Part shown: piece by piece, positions 8,746-17,475 of the stretch
Position numbering within the stretch: the stretch's first letter is position 1
How the letters are laid out: each line of letters starts with the position of its first letter
Source: DATAVB01 sp036267955
Lineage (GTDB): Bacteria; Actinomycetota; Actinomycetes; Mycobacteriales; QHCD01
NCBI GenBank assembly: GCA_036267955.1
Contig: DATAVB010000134.1
Location: 62,001 to 126,000, forward strand
Length of the DNA: 64,000 bases
Reading direction: 5' to 3'
The notes under the pieces: model-generated
Database searches by the model: none
What the model saw: only the letters and a program-made list of their open reading frames with translations
What the model was told of the DNA's origin: nothing
Program-made: the position numbers and the translations under genes

Positions 8746-9690
8746 ATGAGGATTGCTGCCTTTCCCAAGGGCTATCTCGATGTGATGGTCGTTCAACGGA
8801 CGATGAGCGTCTTCGACTGGATCGAGCAGGCCCGGGCCCTGCCGGTCGACGGGCTGGAGCTGCACTCCGGGTTCTTCTGGGACACCTCGACCGCAGCGAT
8901 CGAACGGATCGGCGAGGCGCTGCGATCGGCGGACTTCGACATGCCGATGCTGTGCGCGTCACCGGATCTCACCAATCCCGACGCCGACCGGCGGGCCCGC
9001 GAGTTCGACCTCGAGGTCGAGATGATCGGCATCACCGCCCGTCTCGGCGGCCCGGGCGCCTCCTGCCGGGTGCTCAGCGGGCAGGCGCATCCCGGCGTCT
9101 CGGTGGAGCAGGGGCTGGACTGGGCCGCCGACGCGATCCTGCGGCTCATCCCGATCGCCCGCGAACTGGGGGTCACCCTCTCGCTGGAGAACCACTACAA
9201 GGCCGACACCTGGAAATACCCCGAATTCGCCCAGCGCACTGAGGTCTTCTTCCAACTGTTGGACCGCGTACCGGAAAGGGCGTATTTCGGGGTGCAGTAC
9301 GACCCGTCCAACGCCATCATGGCCGGCGCGGACTCGGTCGAATTCCTCGAGCGCGTCATCGATCGGGTCGTGACGATGCAGGCCTCCGACCGGTACCTCG
9401 CGCCGGGCACAGATCTGGAGTCACTGCGGCAGGCCGACGGCACGCTGGGATACTCGCCGTCCCTGCGGCATGGCGTCATCGGCCGCGGAATGAACGACTA
9501 CGACCGGATCTTCCCGATCCTCGTCGACGCGGGCTACGACGGCTGGATCAGCATCGAGGACGGTGTCAACGGGATCGAGGAGATGCGCGAATCAGCCGAA
9601 TTCCTGCAGACCGCCCGGGACCGGTGGTTCGGCGGATCGACCGCGAACCGGGTCCGCAATCACGAGGCGGCCCGATCCGCTGGGCATTGA
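8746..9690 (+). CDS. Sugar phosphate isomerase/epimerase-like TIM-barrel protein
   Basis: This 314-residue protein fits the xylose-isomerase-like AP_endonuc_2 family. Motifs include VDGLELHSGFF near the N terminus, LSLENHY, VQYDPSNA and GWISIEDGVNGIEEM at the C-terminal end, where metal-binding Glu/Asp/His residues sit in the family. ATG 8746 is preceded by a strong GAAGGAG ribosome-binding site 11 bases upstream. It is followed 46 bp later by an SDR gene in the same direction, suggesting a two-gene operon for sugar or polyol metabolism. The exact substrate is unknown. Confidence 0.85.
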   Translation: MRIAAFPKGYLDVMVVQRTMSVFDWIEQARALPVDGLELHSGFFWDTSTAAIERIGEALRSADFDMPMLCASPDLTNPDADRRAREFDLEVEMIGITARLGGPGASCRVLSGQAHPGVSVEQGLDWAADAILRLIPIARELGVTLSLENHYKADTWKYPEFAQRTEVFFQLLDRVPERAYFGVQYDPSNAIMAGADSVEFLERVIDRVVTMQASDRYLAPGTDLESLRQADGTLGYSPSLRHGVIGRGMNDYDRIFPILVDAGYDGWISIEDGVNGIEEMRESAEFLQTARDRWFGGSTANRVRNHEAARSAGH

Positions 9691-9736
9691 CGTCGTATCG
9701 ATTTCCGGGCAATTAATTCTCCGAAAGGGATTCTGC

Positions 9737-10549
9737 ATGCATATCAGTCTCGACGGCCGCGTCGCGATCGTCACCGGCGCCGGCCGTGGAATCGGCCGCG
9801 ACATCGTCCTGCGGCTCGCCCGCGAGGGCGTCATGACCGCCGCCCTCGACGTGAACGAGGAGAACCTGGAGTCGGTCGGCCGGGAGATCACGGCCACGAA
9901 TACGCCGTCCAGCCAGTACGTGTGCGACGTGACGAGCCTGGCCCGGATCGAAGAGGTCATCGCCGACGTCCGGGAACGGTTCGGCCGCATCGACATCCTG
10001 GTCAACAACGCCGGGGTGACCGCGGGCGGGCCGGTCGAGACGTTGTCCGAGGAGGCATGGCGGTTCTGCCACGACGTCAACCTGACCGGCACCTTCCTCA
10101 CCTGCAAGGCGGTCATCCCGGCCATGAAGGAGCAACGGTCCGGCCGCATCATCAACGCCGCCTCGTACGCGGCGATCACGCCGACGGTCGGCGGTGCCGC
10201 GTACGCCTCGGCGAAAGCCGCCGTCGCGCATTTCACCCGTACCATCGCCGGCGAGCTCGGGCCGTGGAACATCACCGCGAACGCCTACGCACCAGGCATG
10301 ATCCCGACCGAGCTCAACCACTTCGCCGAGCGGCCGGAGGACAAGCAGAAGCAGCTGCTGGACATGCTGACCCTGCGCCGTTGGGGCTCGGCCGACGACA
10401 TCGCCAACCTGATCTGTTTCCTGGCCTCCGATCAGGCCGAATACATCACCGGGACGCTGATCGACATCAGCGGCGGGAAACTGGCCACCCAGATCCCCAG
10501 CGCGGCCTACGAGGCAGCCGCCGTCAGCGACCCGGCGCTCTTCCAGTAA
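9737..10549 (+). CDS. Short-chain dehydrogenase/reductase (SDR)
   Basis: This 270-residue classical SDR has the cofactor motif TGAGRGIG near residues 14-21, NNAG, the catalytic Ser of INAASYAA, and YASAK for the Tyr and Lys. The C-terminal ISGGK is typical of FabG-like SDRs. The ATG at 9737 follows a GAAAGGG Shine-Dalgarno-like sequence. It probably oxidises or reduces a sugar, polyol or sugar acid together with the isomerase-like protein immediately upstream. Its stop abuts the stop of the convergent GNAT gene. Confidence 0.9.
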   Translation: MHISLDGRVAIVTGAGRGIGRDIVLRLAREGVMTAALDVNEENLESVGREITATNTPSSQYVCDVTSLARIEEVIADVRERFGRIDILVNNAGVTAGGPVETLSEEAWRFCHDVNLTGTFLTCKAVIPAMKEQRSGRIINAASYAAITPTVGGAAYASAKAAVAHFTRTIAGELGPWNITANAYAPGMIPTELNHFAERPEDKQKQLLDMLTLRRWGSADDIANLICFLASDQAEYITGTLIDISGGKLATQIPSAAYEAAAVSDPALFQ

Positions 10550-11032
10550 CTACAGGCATCGGTAATAACGGACGAGCGGAAGGCCGGTGAACCCGGCTTT
10601 TTCGTACGTGCGACGGGCCGGCGCGTGCCCCGGGTCGCCCCCGGTCGCGATCTCGGCCAGGGTGACGCCGGCGGCGCGGAGCTGGTCGACCGCGTGGGCG
10701 GTCAGTTCGACGCCGATGCCCGACTGCTGCCGGTCGGGGTCGACGGCGAGCATCTCGATCTCGCCGCCGGTCGGGTCGTCCTTAACGAATGCAGCGACGA
10801 AGCCGACGCAGCGGCCGGCCATCTCCGCAACCGACACCATCATCTTCTCGTCCCGGCAGACCGACGCGACGGCGGCGGCCTGGCTGCTCCGCCAGTCCGG
10901 GTAGATCCGCTCGTACAACTCCGGCCCCAGCACCTGGCGGAAGGATTCGAGCACCGGCTTCCAGGCGCGCAGGGAAAGGTCCACAACGGACTCGATGTCA
11001 CCCGGCACGAGGGCACGGATAGCGGTATTCAC
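10550..11032 (-). CDS. GNAT-family N-acetyltransferase
   Basis: This 160-residue protein has the complete GNAT core: the beta-4 strand EIEMLAVDPDRQQSGIGVEL (residues about 90-109) with the acetyl-CoA pyrophosphate loop QQSGIG, and the C-terminal Asn-free ARRTYEKAGFTGLPLVRYYR typical of RimI-like members. The acceptor substrate is unknown. It is transcribed towards the SDR gene, with stop codons adjacent, and lies 31 bp downstream of a PhyH-family gene on the same strand, so the two may be cotranscribed. Confidence 0.88.
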   Translation of the reverse strand: MNTAIRALVPGDIESVVDLSLRAWKPVLESFRQVLGPELYERIYPDWRSSQAAAVASVCRDEKMMVSVAEMAGRCVGFVAAFVKDDPTGGEIEMLAVDPDRQQSGIGVELTAHAVDQLRAAGVTLAEIATGGDPGHAPARRTYEKAGFTGLPLVRYYRCL

Positions 11033-11063
11033 AGCGCCACATTGTCATGTGCGTCAAGCACTT

Positions 11064-11825
11064 TCACACGCCGAGGAGGTACAGCGCCGCGGGGCTGAGC
11101 CGATCCCGGGTGCGCACCCGCAGGTATTCGGCCTGGTCGGTCTGTTGCGGCTGGTCGCGGCCGACGAACGAGGAATGCATGGCTCGGCGCGGCCGGTCGG
11201 TGGTGTTTTTGGTGCCGCCATGCCAGACGTGGCCGTTGAAGACCACTACGGTGCCGGCCGGAGCCACCAGCTGGATCTCGTCGGGATGGGTGGCCATCGG
11301 GTCGCCGTTCAGCTCGTCGGCCGGCCGCTTTCCGCGTTTGTGCTGGGATCCGGGCACGACCCGGGTGGCGCCGTTCTCGGTCGTGAAGTCGTCCAGCAGC
11401 CAGATGGAATTGCAGATCTGGTAACTCTGCGACTCCTCCAGCGGGCCCCAGTCGGCGTGCAGTCCCTGCAGACCCTGGCCCGGCAGCGCGGCCCGGCTGT
11501 TGAGCGAATTGAACTTGAATTCTCCCAGCACGTGCCGCACGGCCGCCAGCACCCGCGGATGGGTGAGGCAGACCTCGAACATCGGGTCCTTGTTGATCAG
11601 GTCGGACAGCCGGTCGGCGCCCGCCTCCTGGTGCACCTCGCCACCCGCGCTGGCCCCCTCGATCTTCGAGAGTTCGGCCAGCCTGGCGCGGGCCCCCTCG
11701 ACCTGCTCGGCCGACAGGATGCCCGGCAGCGGCGCGAACCCGTCGGAGTCGAGTTGGGCCTTCGTCTTCTCCTCGAGCAGATCGTCGGAAACCCCGAGAT
11801 CCGCGAAAGCGGTAGCCATGTCCAC
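11064..11825 (-). CDS. Phytanoyl-CoA dioxygenase (PhyH) family protein, copy 1
   Basis: This 253-residue protein is a predicted Fe(II)/2-oxoglutarate-dependent oxygenase. The iron-binding HxD is seen as HADW (His123, Asp125) and the distal His lies in NGHVWHGG (about 198-203). The GTG at 11825 has AAGGA nine bases upstream; ATG 11819 is an alternative. Members of this family hydroxylate diverse small molecules, so the phytanoyl name does not imply fatty-acid metabolism. This is one of five PhyH-type genes in the window. Its closeness to the hydroxyproline operon (starting 108 bp upstream on the same strand) is suggestive but not proof of a link. Confidence 0.88.
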   Translation of the reverse strand: MDMATAFADLGVSDDLLEEKTKAQLDSDGFAPLPGILSAEQVEGARARLAELSKIEGASAGGEVHQEAGADRLSDLINKDPMFEVCLTHPRVLAAVRHVLGEFKFNSLNSRAALPGQGLQGLHADWGPLEESQSYQICNSIWLLDDFTTENGATRVVPGSQHKRGKRPADELNGDPMATHPDEIQLVAPAGTVVVFNGHVWHGGTKNTTDRPRRAMHSSFVGRDQPQQTDQAEYLRVRTRDRLSPAALYLLGV

Positions 11826-11932
11826 GTCTGCTCATCCTTTGCCCGTATCGGCGACGACACACCGAGGTTGCCGTGTCCAGCCCTACTTCGCCATACACCG
11901 ACCGGCTGCGGCCATGCACCGATCGCCACGGA

Positions 11933-13255
11933 TCACTCGGTTAGCGCGTCCGGGTCAGCCAGCTCGCCCAGCGGGACCGGAGTGCCGATGATCCGCCGCT
12001 GCAGGTCGCCGACCGACGGGCCTCCGGTACGGGCCGCCACCGCCGCGGCGAGCGGTGGCCCGCACACCCGGCCCTGGCAGTAACCCATGCCGCAGCGGGT
12101 GAGCGCCTTCACCGAACGCGCATCCACGGCACCAAGCTCCAGGGCCGCCTGCACGTCGCCCCAGGTCGTCTCCTCGCACCGGCAGAACACAGTCTGCGGC
12201 CTCAGCCGCTCCAGCCAGCCGGACCGAGCCGGATACAGCCGGCCGAGCAGCTTGGCGAACCGCCGTTCGCGGGCCACAGTCTGCCGCGCGGCCGCGCCGC
12301 GGCGGGCGGGCCGGTGGCCCAGCAACCGGGCCGCCGACAAGCCGGCGAGCTCGCCCTCGGCCTCAGCCAGCCGCACCCCGCCGATTCCGGTCGTCTCTCC
12401 CGCGACTAACACGCCCGGCACGTCAGTGGCCTGCCCATCGTCGTGCCAGACCGCACCGTCCGCCTCCCGGCAGCCCAGCGCCCGCGGTAACTCCAGCGCC
12501 GGGACGAAGCCGTACGAGACACACACCGCGTCGACGGCGATCCGCTGCTCGGTCCCGGGGACGCTCCGCCAGTCCCGGTCGACCCGGCTGACGACCGCGC
12601 GTTCGACCCGCTCGACGCCTTCGCAAGCGGTCACCGCAAACCCCGACCGCGGCCGGATTCCCTTGCCAGCCAGGGTTTTCAGGTAGCTAAGGGCCTCAAC
12701 CACCTTGTCTGGGTGCCGTACGCCGGCCAGCGCGGAACGGGCCGCCGGCCGCAGCGGGGTCGCCTCGAAGAGCCCGACCACCCCGGCGCCGCCCCGCGCG
12801 AGGCCAGCCGCCACCGGAAGCAGAAACGGACCGGAGCCGGCCACGAGCACCCGCCGACCGACCAGCAGGCCCTGCCCCTTGAGCAGGGCCTGCGCCGCGC
12901 CGGCGGTGACGACACCCGGCAATTCCCAACCGGGGAACGGAAACGACAGCTCGGTGGCCCCGGTGGCGAGCACCACGGCGTCAGCGGTCACCGCGCCCCC
13001 ACCGGCGAGGTGGACGGTGCGGTCGTGGGCCTGCCACACCGGTGAGCCGAGCCGCAGCGCGATGCCGGGGTGGGTCGCGGCGCGGGCCAGCCGGGCCGGC
13101 AGCGTCCCCGGCCCGGACGCGGGCTGCCGGTAGAACTGCCCGCCGAGACTCCGGTTGCCGTCGACCAGCGTCACCGCGACGCCGGCGTCGGCGGCCGCCA
13201 GCGCAGCCGTGAGACCGGCCGGTCCGGCGCCGACGACCACCAGCTCAGTCCGCAT
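11933..13255 (-). CDS. FAD/[2Fe-2S] amino-acid dehydrogenase subunit (HcnB/OoxA-like)
   Basis: This 440-residue flavoprotein has an N-terminal Rossmann motif (VVGAGPAGLTAALAAADAG), a second nucleotide-binding motif (RRVLVAGSGPFLLPVAAGLA), and a C-terminal BFD-like cysteine cluster (FCRCEET, then TRCGMGYCQGRVC). This is the large pyridine-nucleotide-oxidoreductase-like subunit of heteromeric dye-linked D-amino-acid/D-hydroxyproline dehydrogenases. The start ATG at 13255 overlaps the small 2Fe-2S subunit gene by 11 bp, so the two are translationally coupled. It is the last gene of the operon. With the epimerase and deaminase upstream, oxidation of cis-4-hydroxy-D-proline is the best guess. Confidence 0.87.
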   Translation of the reverse strand: MRTELVVVGAGPAGLTAALAAADAGVAVTLVDGNRSLGGQFYRQPASGPGTLPARLARAATHPGIALRLGSPVWQAHDRTVHLAGGGAVTADAVVLATGATELSFPFPGWELPGVVTAGAAQALLKGQGLLVGRRVLVAGSGPFLLPVAAGLARGGAGVVGLFEATPLRPAARSALAGVRHPDKVVEALSYLKTLAGKGIRPRSGFAVTACEGVERVERAVVSRVDRDWRSVPGTEQRIAVDAVCVSYGFVPALELPRALGCREADGAVWHDDGQATDVPGVLVAGETTGIGGVRLAEAEGELAGLSAARLLGHRPARRGAAARQTVARERRFAKLLGRLYPARSGWLERLRPQTVFCRCEETTWGDVQAALELGAVDARSVKALTRCGMGYCQGRVCGPPLAAAVAARTGGPSVGDLQRRIIGTPVPLGELADPDALTE

Positions 13256-13508
13256 CCGGGCCGCCGCGGGAATCGGAGGTTCGCACCGAGTCGCCGTCGT
13301 ACAAGGGAGTCAGGCAGGCCCGGACGGCGCGTTCGGCGCCGACGTCGACCAGGCAGTCGTAGCAGGTCCCGATGCCGCAGAACAGCCCGCGCGGACGGCC
13401 ACCAGCCCGGGTCCGCCGCCAGGACAGGATCCCCGCGCCGAGCAGCGCACCGGCGACGGTCGCGCCGGGTGGCGCCGTGAGTGGCCGGCCGTCGAAGGTG
13501 AAGTCCAT
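13245..13508 (-). CDS. Small [2Fe-2S] ferredoxin-like subunit of the dehydrogenase
   Basis: This 87-residue protein has a plant-type 2Fe-2S fold: FCGIGTCYDC supplies closely spaced cysteines and RACLTPL the last one. Small proteins like this form the middle subunit of HcnABC/OoxAB-type dehydrogenases. I chose ATG 13508, because it overlaps the TGA of the upstream DAO gene as TGATG; ATG 13520 is an alternative. It overlaps the next gene by 11 bp. The three subunits are thus strictly coupled. Confidence 0.85.
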   Translation of the reverse strand: MDFTFDGRPLTAPPGATVAGALLGAGILSWRRTRAGGRPRGLFCGIGTCYDCLVDVGAERAVRACLTPLYDGDSVRTSDSRGGPDAD

Positions 13509-14704
13509 CAGGCCGCCCATCCCGCGGCGGCGAAACGGGCCGGGTCGTACGGCGCCGGGTCGACCGGCGGCGCCGTACCGGTGACCTGCGCCGCAACCAG
13601 TTCGGCCGTCACCGGCGCCAGCCCGATGCCGGCGCCCTCGTGCCCGGCGGCGAAGAAAAGCCCGTTGATATGGGGATCCGGGCCGATCAGCGGCCGGCGG
13701 TCCGGCGTCGCCGGGCGGAAGCCGTGATAGGTCCGCAGCGCCCGCACCCCGGCCAACGAGGGGAACAGTCGGGTGGCGTGGCGGGCCAGTTCCGCCACCG
13801 TCGCGGGGCGAGCCGCCGGGTCGAAGCCGACGAATTCGCGGGAGGACCCGATCAACACGGTGCCGCTGCGGGTGCCTTCCACCACGGTCGAGAAACCCAC
13901 CCCGTCACCGGTGACCGTCGAGACGTAGTCGGCCTCGTACACCTTGTGCCGGATCAGCCGCCGAACCGGCTCGGTGACGATGATGTCGCCGCGCCGCGGC
14001 CGGACCGGCGCGTCGGTGCCGAACAGCCGGGCCACCGGGCCGGACCACGGGCCGGCGGCGATCACCGCGCACGGCGTGCTCACCGTTCCGCGCTCGGTGT
14101 GGATCGCCCGGAGCGCGCCGGCCTCGAGGCGCGCTCCGGTCACCGCCGCGCCGGTTACGACGGTGACGTCGGCCGATCGCAGGAACGCCGCCGCCGCGGC
14201 CATCGGTGACACCTGAGCGTCCTGCGGATAGCGCATCGCACCGTGCACCTGCGCCGACAGCAGCGGCTCGACCTCGAGCGCCGAGGGGCCGGGCAGTTCC
14301 TCGATCCGGACGCCGGCCCGTTGATGCTCGTCGGCCAGCGAGCGCAGGGACGCCCATTGTCGAGCGGTCCAGGCGACCACCAGGCCGCCCTTCTCCTCGA
14401 ATTCGATATCGCCGTATTTATCGGCACAGCTGGCCGCGAAATCCCGCCAGAGTCGCAGACTGCGCAGCATCAGGTCGACCTCCGGACCGGGCCGCTTGTC
14501 GGAGATGAGCAGGTTGCCCTCGCCGGCGGCGGAGGTGCCACCGAGTAGTCCGGTGCGGTCCAGCAGACAGACCCGCAACCCGGCGCCGGCCAACGCCGCC
14601 GCCGTCGCCGCGCCGACCAGGCCGGCGCCGATGACCACCGCGTCGGCCGTCGCGGGAAGATCGGTGACTACCGGCCGATCGGCGACAGCCGGCAGCTCGG
14701 CCAT
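13508..14704 (-). CDS. FAD-dependent DAO-family oxidoreductase, catalytic subunit of the amino-acid dehydrogenase
   Basis: This 398-residue DAO-fold enzyme has an N-terminal FAD motif (VVIGAGLVGAATAAALAGAG, residues about 22-41) and a C-terminal motif (GLFFAAGHEGAGIGLAPVTA). It resembles the beta subunit of heteromeric D-hydroxyproline/opine dehydrogenases, where the amino acid is oxidised to an imino acid. ATG 14704 overlaps the TGA of the upstream DapA-like gene as TGATG, and its own stop overlaps the 2Fe-2S gene start the same way. The genomic context indicates cis-4-hydroxy-D-proline as substrate, giving 1-pyrroline-4-hydroxy-2-carboxylate. That is inference from family and operon. Confidence 0.87.
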   Translation of the reverse strand: MAELPAVADRPVVTDLPATADAVVIGAGLVGAATAAALAGAGLRVCLLDRTGLLGGTSAAGEGNLLISDKRPGPEVDLMLRSLRLWRDFAASCADKYGDIEFEEKGGLVVAWTARQWASLRSLADEHQRAGVRIEELPGPSALEVEPLLSAQVHGAMRYPQDAQVSPMAAAAAFLRSADVTVVTGAAVTGARLEAGALRAIHTERGTVSTPCAVIAAGPWSGPVARLFGTDAPVRPRRGDIIVTEPVRRLIRHKVYEADYVSTVTGDGVGFSTVVEGTRSGTVLIGSSREFVGFDPAARPATVAELARHATRLFPSLAGVRALRTYHGFRPATPDRRPLIGPDPHINGLFFAAGHEGAGIGLAPVTAELVAAQVTGTAPPVDPAPYDPARFAAAGWAA

Positions 14705-15594
14705 CAGTAACCGGCCCGCAGGGCCGTCCGCGCGGCCTTGCGCACCTCGCACTCCACCCCCGCCGGCAGCGCCAGGCGCGGCAGCCGGACCGGCCCGCCG
14801 TACCGTCCGGCCTCGTCCTGCGCCACCTTGATCGCCTGTACGAAGACCGGATCGGCGTCGTAGCACAGGATCGGCAGCATCTGCCGGTAGAGCGCGACCG
14901 CACCCGTCCAGTCGCCGGCCGCGGTCAGCCGGTGCAGCGCCACCGACTGGGCCGGGAAGGCGTTGACGAAACCGGCGATCCAGCCGGTCGCGCCGGTCAG
15001 CATGGATTCCACGAGGACGTCGTCGCAGCCGCAGATAACCTCCAGTCGGGGTGCGAGCTCACGCAGCCGTGGCACCCGGCGCACATCCTGGGAGAACTCC
15101 TTGACCGCGACGACGAGCTCGACCTCGTCGGCGATCCGGGCCAGCAGCTCCGGAGTCAGGTCGACCCTGGTCGAGTACGGATTGTTGTAGGCGATGATCG
15201 GCAGTCCGGCCTTCGCGACCTCACCGAAATGCGCCACCGTCTCCGCGGCGGTGGGCGCGTGCGAGGTCGGCGGCAGGCACATCACCGCGCGCACCCCGGC
15301 CTCGGCCGCCTCCTCGGCCCAGCGGCGCGCCGCGACACCGGACTTGCCGGACACCCCGGGAACGACCTGCTCCGGCCGGTCGACCGCCGCCAGCGCGGTG
15401 CGCACCATCGTCCGGCGCTCGTCCTCGGTCAGCGCCTCGTACTCGCCGAGCGAACCGTTCGGCACGACGCCGGCGACCCCCTCGTCGATCAGCCAGCGGC
15501 AGTGTTCGGCATACCGGTCCGGGGCCAGTGATCCGTCCTCGGCGAATGGCGTCGCCGTCGCCGCATAGACACCGGGAAAACGAATATCCGACAC
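14704..15594 (-). CDS. DapA-family lyase/deaminase, probable 1-pyrroline-4-hydroxy-2-carboxylate deaminase
   Basis: This 296-residue TIM-barrel protein is a dihydrodipicolinate-synthase-superfamily member with Schiff-base Lys165 (VVAVKEFSQD), the PNGSLGEYEALTEDER loop and YNNPYSTR near residues 136-143. In hydroxyproline clusters this family deaminates the pyrroline product of the dehydrogenase to 2,5-dioxopentanoate. The neighbours (epimerase 86 bp upstream, dehydrogenase subunits directly downstream with TGATG overlap) fit that step. No lysine-biosynthesis genes are nearby, so DapA proper is unlikely. Confidence 0.85.
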   Translation of the reverse strand: MSDIRFPGVYAATATPFAEDGSLAPDRYAEHCRWLIDEGVAGVVPNGSLGEYEALTEDERRTMVRTALAAVDRPEQVVPGVSGKSGVAARRWAEEAAEAGVRAVMCLPPTSHAPTAAETVAHFGEVAKAGLPIIAYNNPYSTRVDLTPELLARIADEVELVVAVKEFSQDVRRVPRLRELAPRLEVICGCDDVLVESMLTGATGWIAGFVNAFPAQSVALHRLTAAGDWTGAVALYRQMLPILCYDADPVFVQAIKVAQDEAGRYGGPVRLPRLALPAGVECEVRKAARTALRAGY

Positions 15595-15680
15595 CGTCGC
15601 CTCTTTCTCTGCTCACCGACCGTTGGCGCCGACACTTTCACGATTGCCGCGGAATCGGAATACGCCTGCCGGGGGCACAT

Positions 15681-16691
15681 TCACCTCGAGTTCATCAGGA
15701 AACCGGCGGGAAACGGGTCGTCCGGGTCGAGCAGGTAGGTCGCGAGGCCGGTCAGCCAGGCCCGGCCACGGACCAGCGGAATGACCGCCGGATAAGGCCC
15801 GACGGTGGTGTCGGCCACGAGTCGGCCGGCGAAGCGGGAACCGATCAGCGAGGTGTGTACGAACGGTTGGTCAAGTCCGAGATCGCCACGGGCATGCAGC
15901 GCCGCCATCCGGGCCGACGTTCCGGTGCCGCAGGGCGACCGGTCGATCCAGCCGGGGTGGATCACCACCGCGCCCCGGGAGGTGTCCGGATCGTCGCCCG
16001 GCGCGGTGAATATCACATGCCGGCATTCGGCGATCGACGGATCGTCCGGGTGTTGGAAGGACAGTTGTTCGGCGACCGCCCGCATGACATCGAGTCCACT
16101 GTGGACGAGGTCGTCGTGCCGGGCCGGAAGCAGTTCCAGGCCCAGGTCGGCGGCGGGCAGGATCGCGTAGAAATTGCCGCCCCAGGCAATGTCCACGGTG
16201 AGTCGGCCGCGCTGGGGCACGTCGACGACCGCGTCCCGCAACGCCACGAACGACGCGACATTACGCAGCTCCACCGCGGTCGCGTGTCCGTTCTCGACGG
16301 AGACCCTCGCCTCGACCAACCCGGCCGGAGTGTCCAACCGGATCGTGGTGACCGGCTCCCGCACCTCGACCATGCCGGTCTCCACCAGGACCGTGGCCAC
16401 CCCGATCGAGCCGTGTCCGCACATCGGCAGGCAGCCGGAGACCTCGATGAACACCACTCCGACATCGGCATCCGGCCGGGTCGGCGGCTGCAGAATCGCG
16501 CCGGACATGGCGCTGTGACCGCGCGGCTCGAACATCAGCAGGGTGCGCAGGTCGTCGCGTTCGGTCATGACATACCGGCGTCGCTCCGCCATCGTCGCAC
16601 CGGGAATGGTGCCGACCCCGGAGGTGATCACCCGGGTGGGCATCCCTTCCGTGTGGCTGTCCACGGCGGCGAAACTGACCTTCGACCGCAT
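15681..16691 (-). CDS. 4-hydroxyproline 2-epimerase (proline racemase family)
   Basis: This 336-residue enzyme contains both catalytic cysteines of the proline-racemase fold: Cys91 in PMCGHGSIG and Cys254 in SPCGTGTSA. The N-terminal DSHTEGMPTRV is typical. It should interconvert trans-4-hydroxy-L-proline and cis-4-hydroxy-D-proline, the first step of bacterial hydroxyproline catabolism. The operon downstream supplies the next two steps. The ATG at 16691 overlaps, as TGATG, the stop of a short upstream frame. A trans-3-hydroxyproline dehydratase is the main alternative, but the second Cys, rather than Thr, argues for an epimerase. Confidence 0.9.
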   Translation of the reverse strand: MRSKVSFAAVDSHTEGMPTRVITSGVGTIPGATMAERRRYVMTERDDLRTLLMFEPRGHSAMSGAILQPPTRPDADVGVVFIEVSGCLPMCGHGSIGVATVLVETGMVEVREPVTTIRLDTPAGLVEARVSVENGHATAVELRNVASFVALRDAVVDVPQRGRLTVDIAWGGNFYAILPAADLGLELLPARHDDLVHSGLDVMRAVAEQLSFQHPDDPSIAECRHVIFTAPGDDPDTSRGAVVIHPGWIDRSPCGTGTSARMAALHARGDLGLDQPFVHTSLIGSRFAGRLVADTTVGPYPAVIPLVRGRAWLTGLATYLLDPDDPFPAGFLMNSR

Positions 16692-16855
16692 CAGCCCCCC
16701 GTCCCCGCCGCTGGCCCGACCCGGTCGAGCAGACCACCGAGGATCCGGTCCGGCCCGAGATCGAGACCGTCGTGCTCCAGGTCCTCGACGATCAGGGTCT
16801 GCCGGTTTCCGATGCGCCCGGCGGCCGGCAGCGACACCTTCTGATTGACGTACAT
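16691..16855 (-). CDS. Short unidentified ORF coupled to the hydroxyproline epimerase gene
   Basis: An open frame with ATG at 16855 encodes 54 residues (beginning MYVNQKVSLPAAGRIGNRQT) and ends in a TGATG overlap with the epimerase start. The same frame stays open further upstream, beyond 16936 and into the ligase gene, but contains no ATG or GTG there. It might be the surviving 3' end of a larger lost gene that once headed the operon, or a short leader ORF. I do not recognise the family. Confidence 0.35.
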   Translation of the reverse strand: MYVNQKVSLPAAGRIGNRQTLIVEDLEHDGLDLGPDRILGGLLDRVGPAAGTGG

Positions 16856-16932
16856 GTCCCGACGGTAGATCGCCGCCGCGACCGGCCCGTCCCCCGGTTC
16901 CCCGGTCGCGCCGACCCGGTAGTCGCGCCGGC

Positions 16933-17451
16933 TCAGCCCAACGGCACGCTGAGACAGAGCCGCCAGCCGTCGGCGGTCAGGGCGACGACCTGCATAGCCC
17001 CAGTAAGCGCCCGCACCGGCAGTTGCCGGTCCAACTCGGCCGCGATGCGTTCAGCCTCCGGCTCCGAGGCGCCCATGGCGATGGTGACGTGTACCGGTGG
17101 CGTCGGGCCGAAGCGCCCGCCGTACGGGAGCAACTCCGGCCACGCGGCACACACGGATTCCATCGCCGGCTGCAGTGCGGGGACACCGACGGCGACAAAG
17201 CCCGGCTCGGTCACGACTTCGGTCAGCAGCACGTCGGTCGCGGGCAGGGCCGCGGCGATATCGCGCAGTCGTTCCGTATTCCGTCCGGACAACTCGTCCA
17301 CCGGCAGGAACGGATACAGAATCGTGGCGTGCGCCGGGATTCCCGACCGTACGAGCGCGGGATTCACCGACACGGCCACCTCGAGCAAGCGGTCAGCCTC
17401 GGGCAGCAGGGACACCAACGCCGTCTTCTCCGGATTCGCCACGAGAGCCAT
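16933..17451 (-). CDS. 2'-5' RNA ligase family protein (2H phosphoesterase fold)
   Basis: This 172-residue protein has two HxT-type signatures of the 2H phosphoesterase superfamily, HATILYPFLP near residue 41 and HVTIAMGA near residue 121, the spacing expected for the two catalytic lobes. Such proteins act on 2'-5' or cyclic phosphodiester bonds in RNA or nucleotides; the physiological role here is unknown. It lies 77 bp upstream of the short ORF at 16691 on the same strand. It may be cotranscribed with the hydroxyproline genes, but no functional connection is known. Confidence 0.85.
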   Translation of the reverse strand: MALVANPEKTALVSLLPEADRLLEVAVSVNPALVRSGIPAHATILYPFLPVDELSGRNTERLRDIAAALPATDVLLTEVVTEPGFVAVGVPALQPAMESVCAAWPELLPYGGRFGPTPPVHVTIAMGASEPEAERIAAELDRQLPVRALTGAMQVVALTADGWRLCLSVPLG

Positions 17452-17475
17452 GATCCAGGGACGCTCGGCGAGCCC

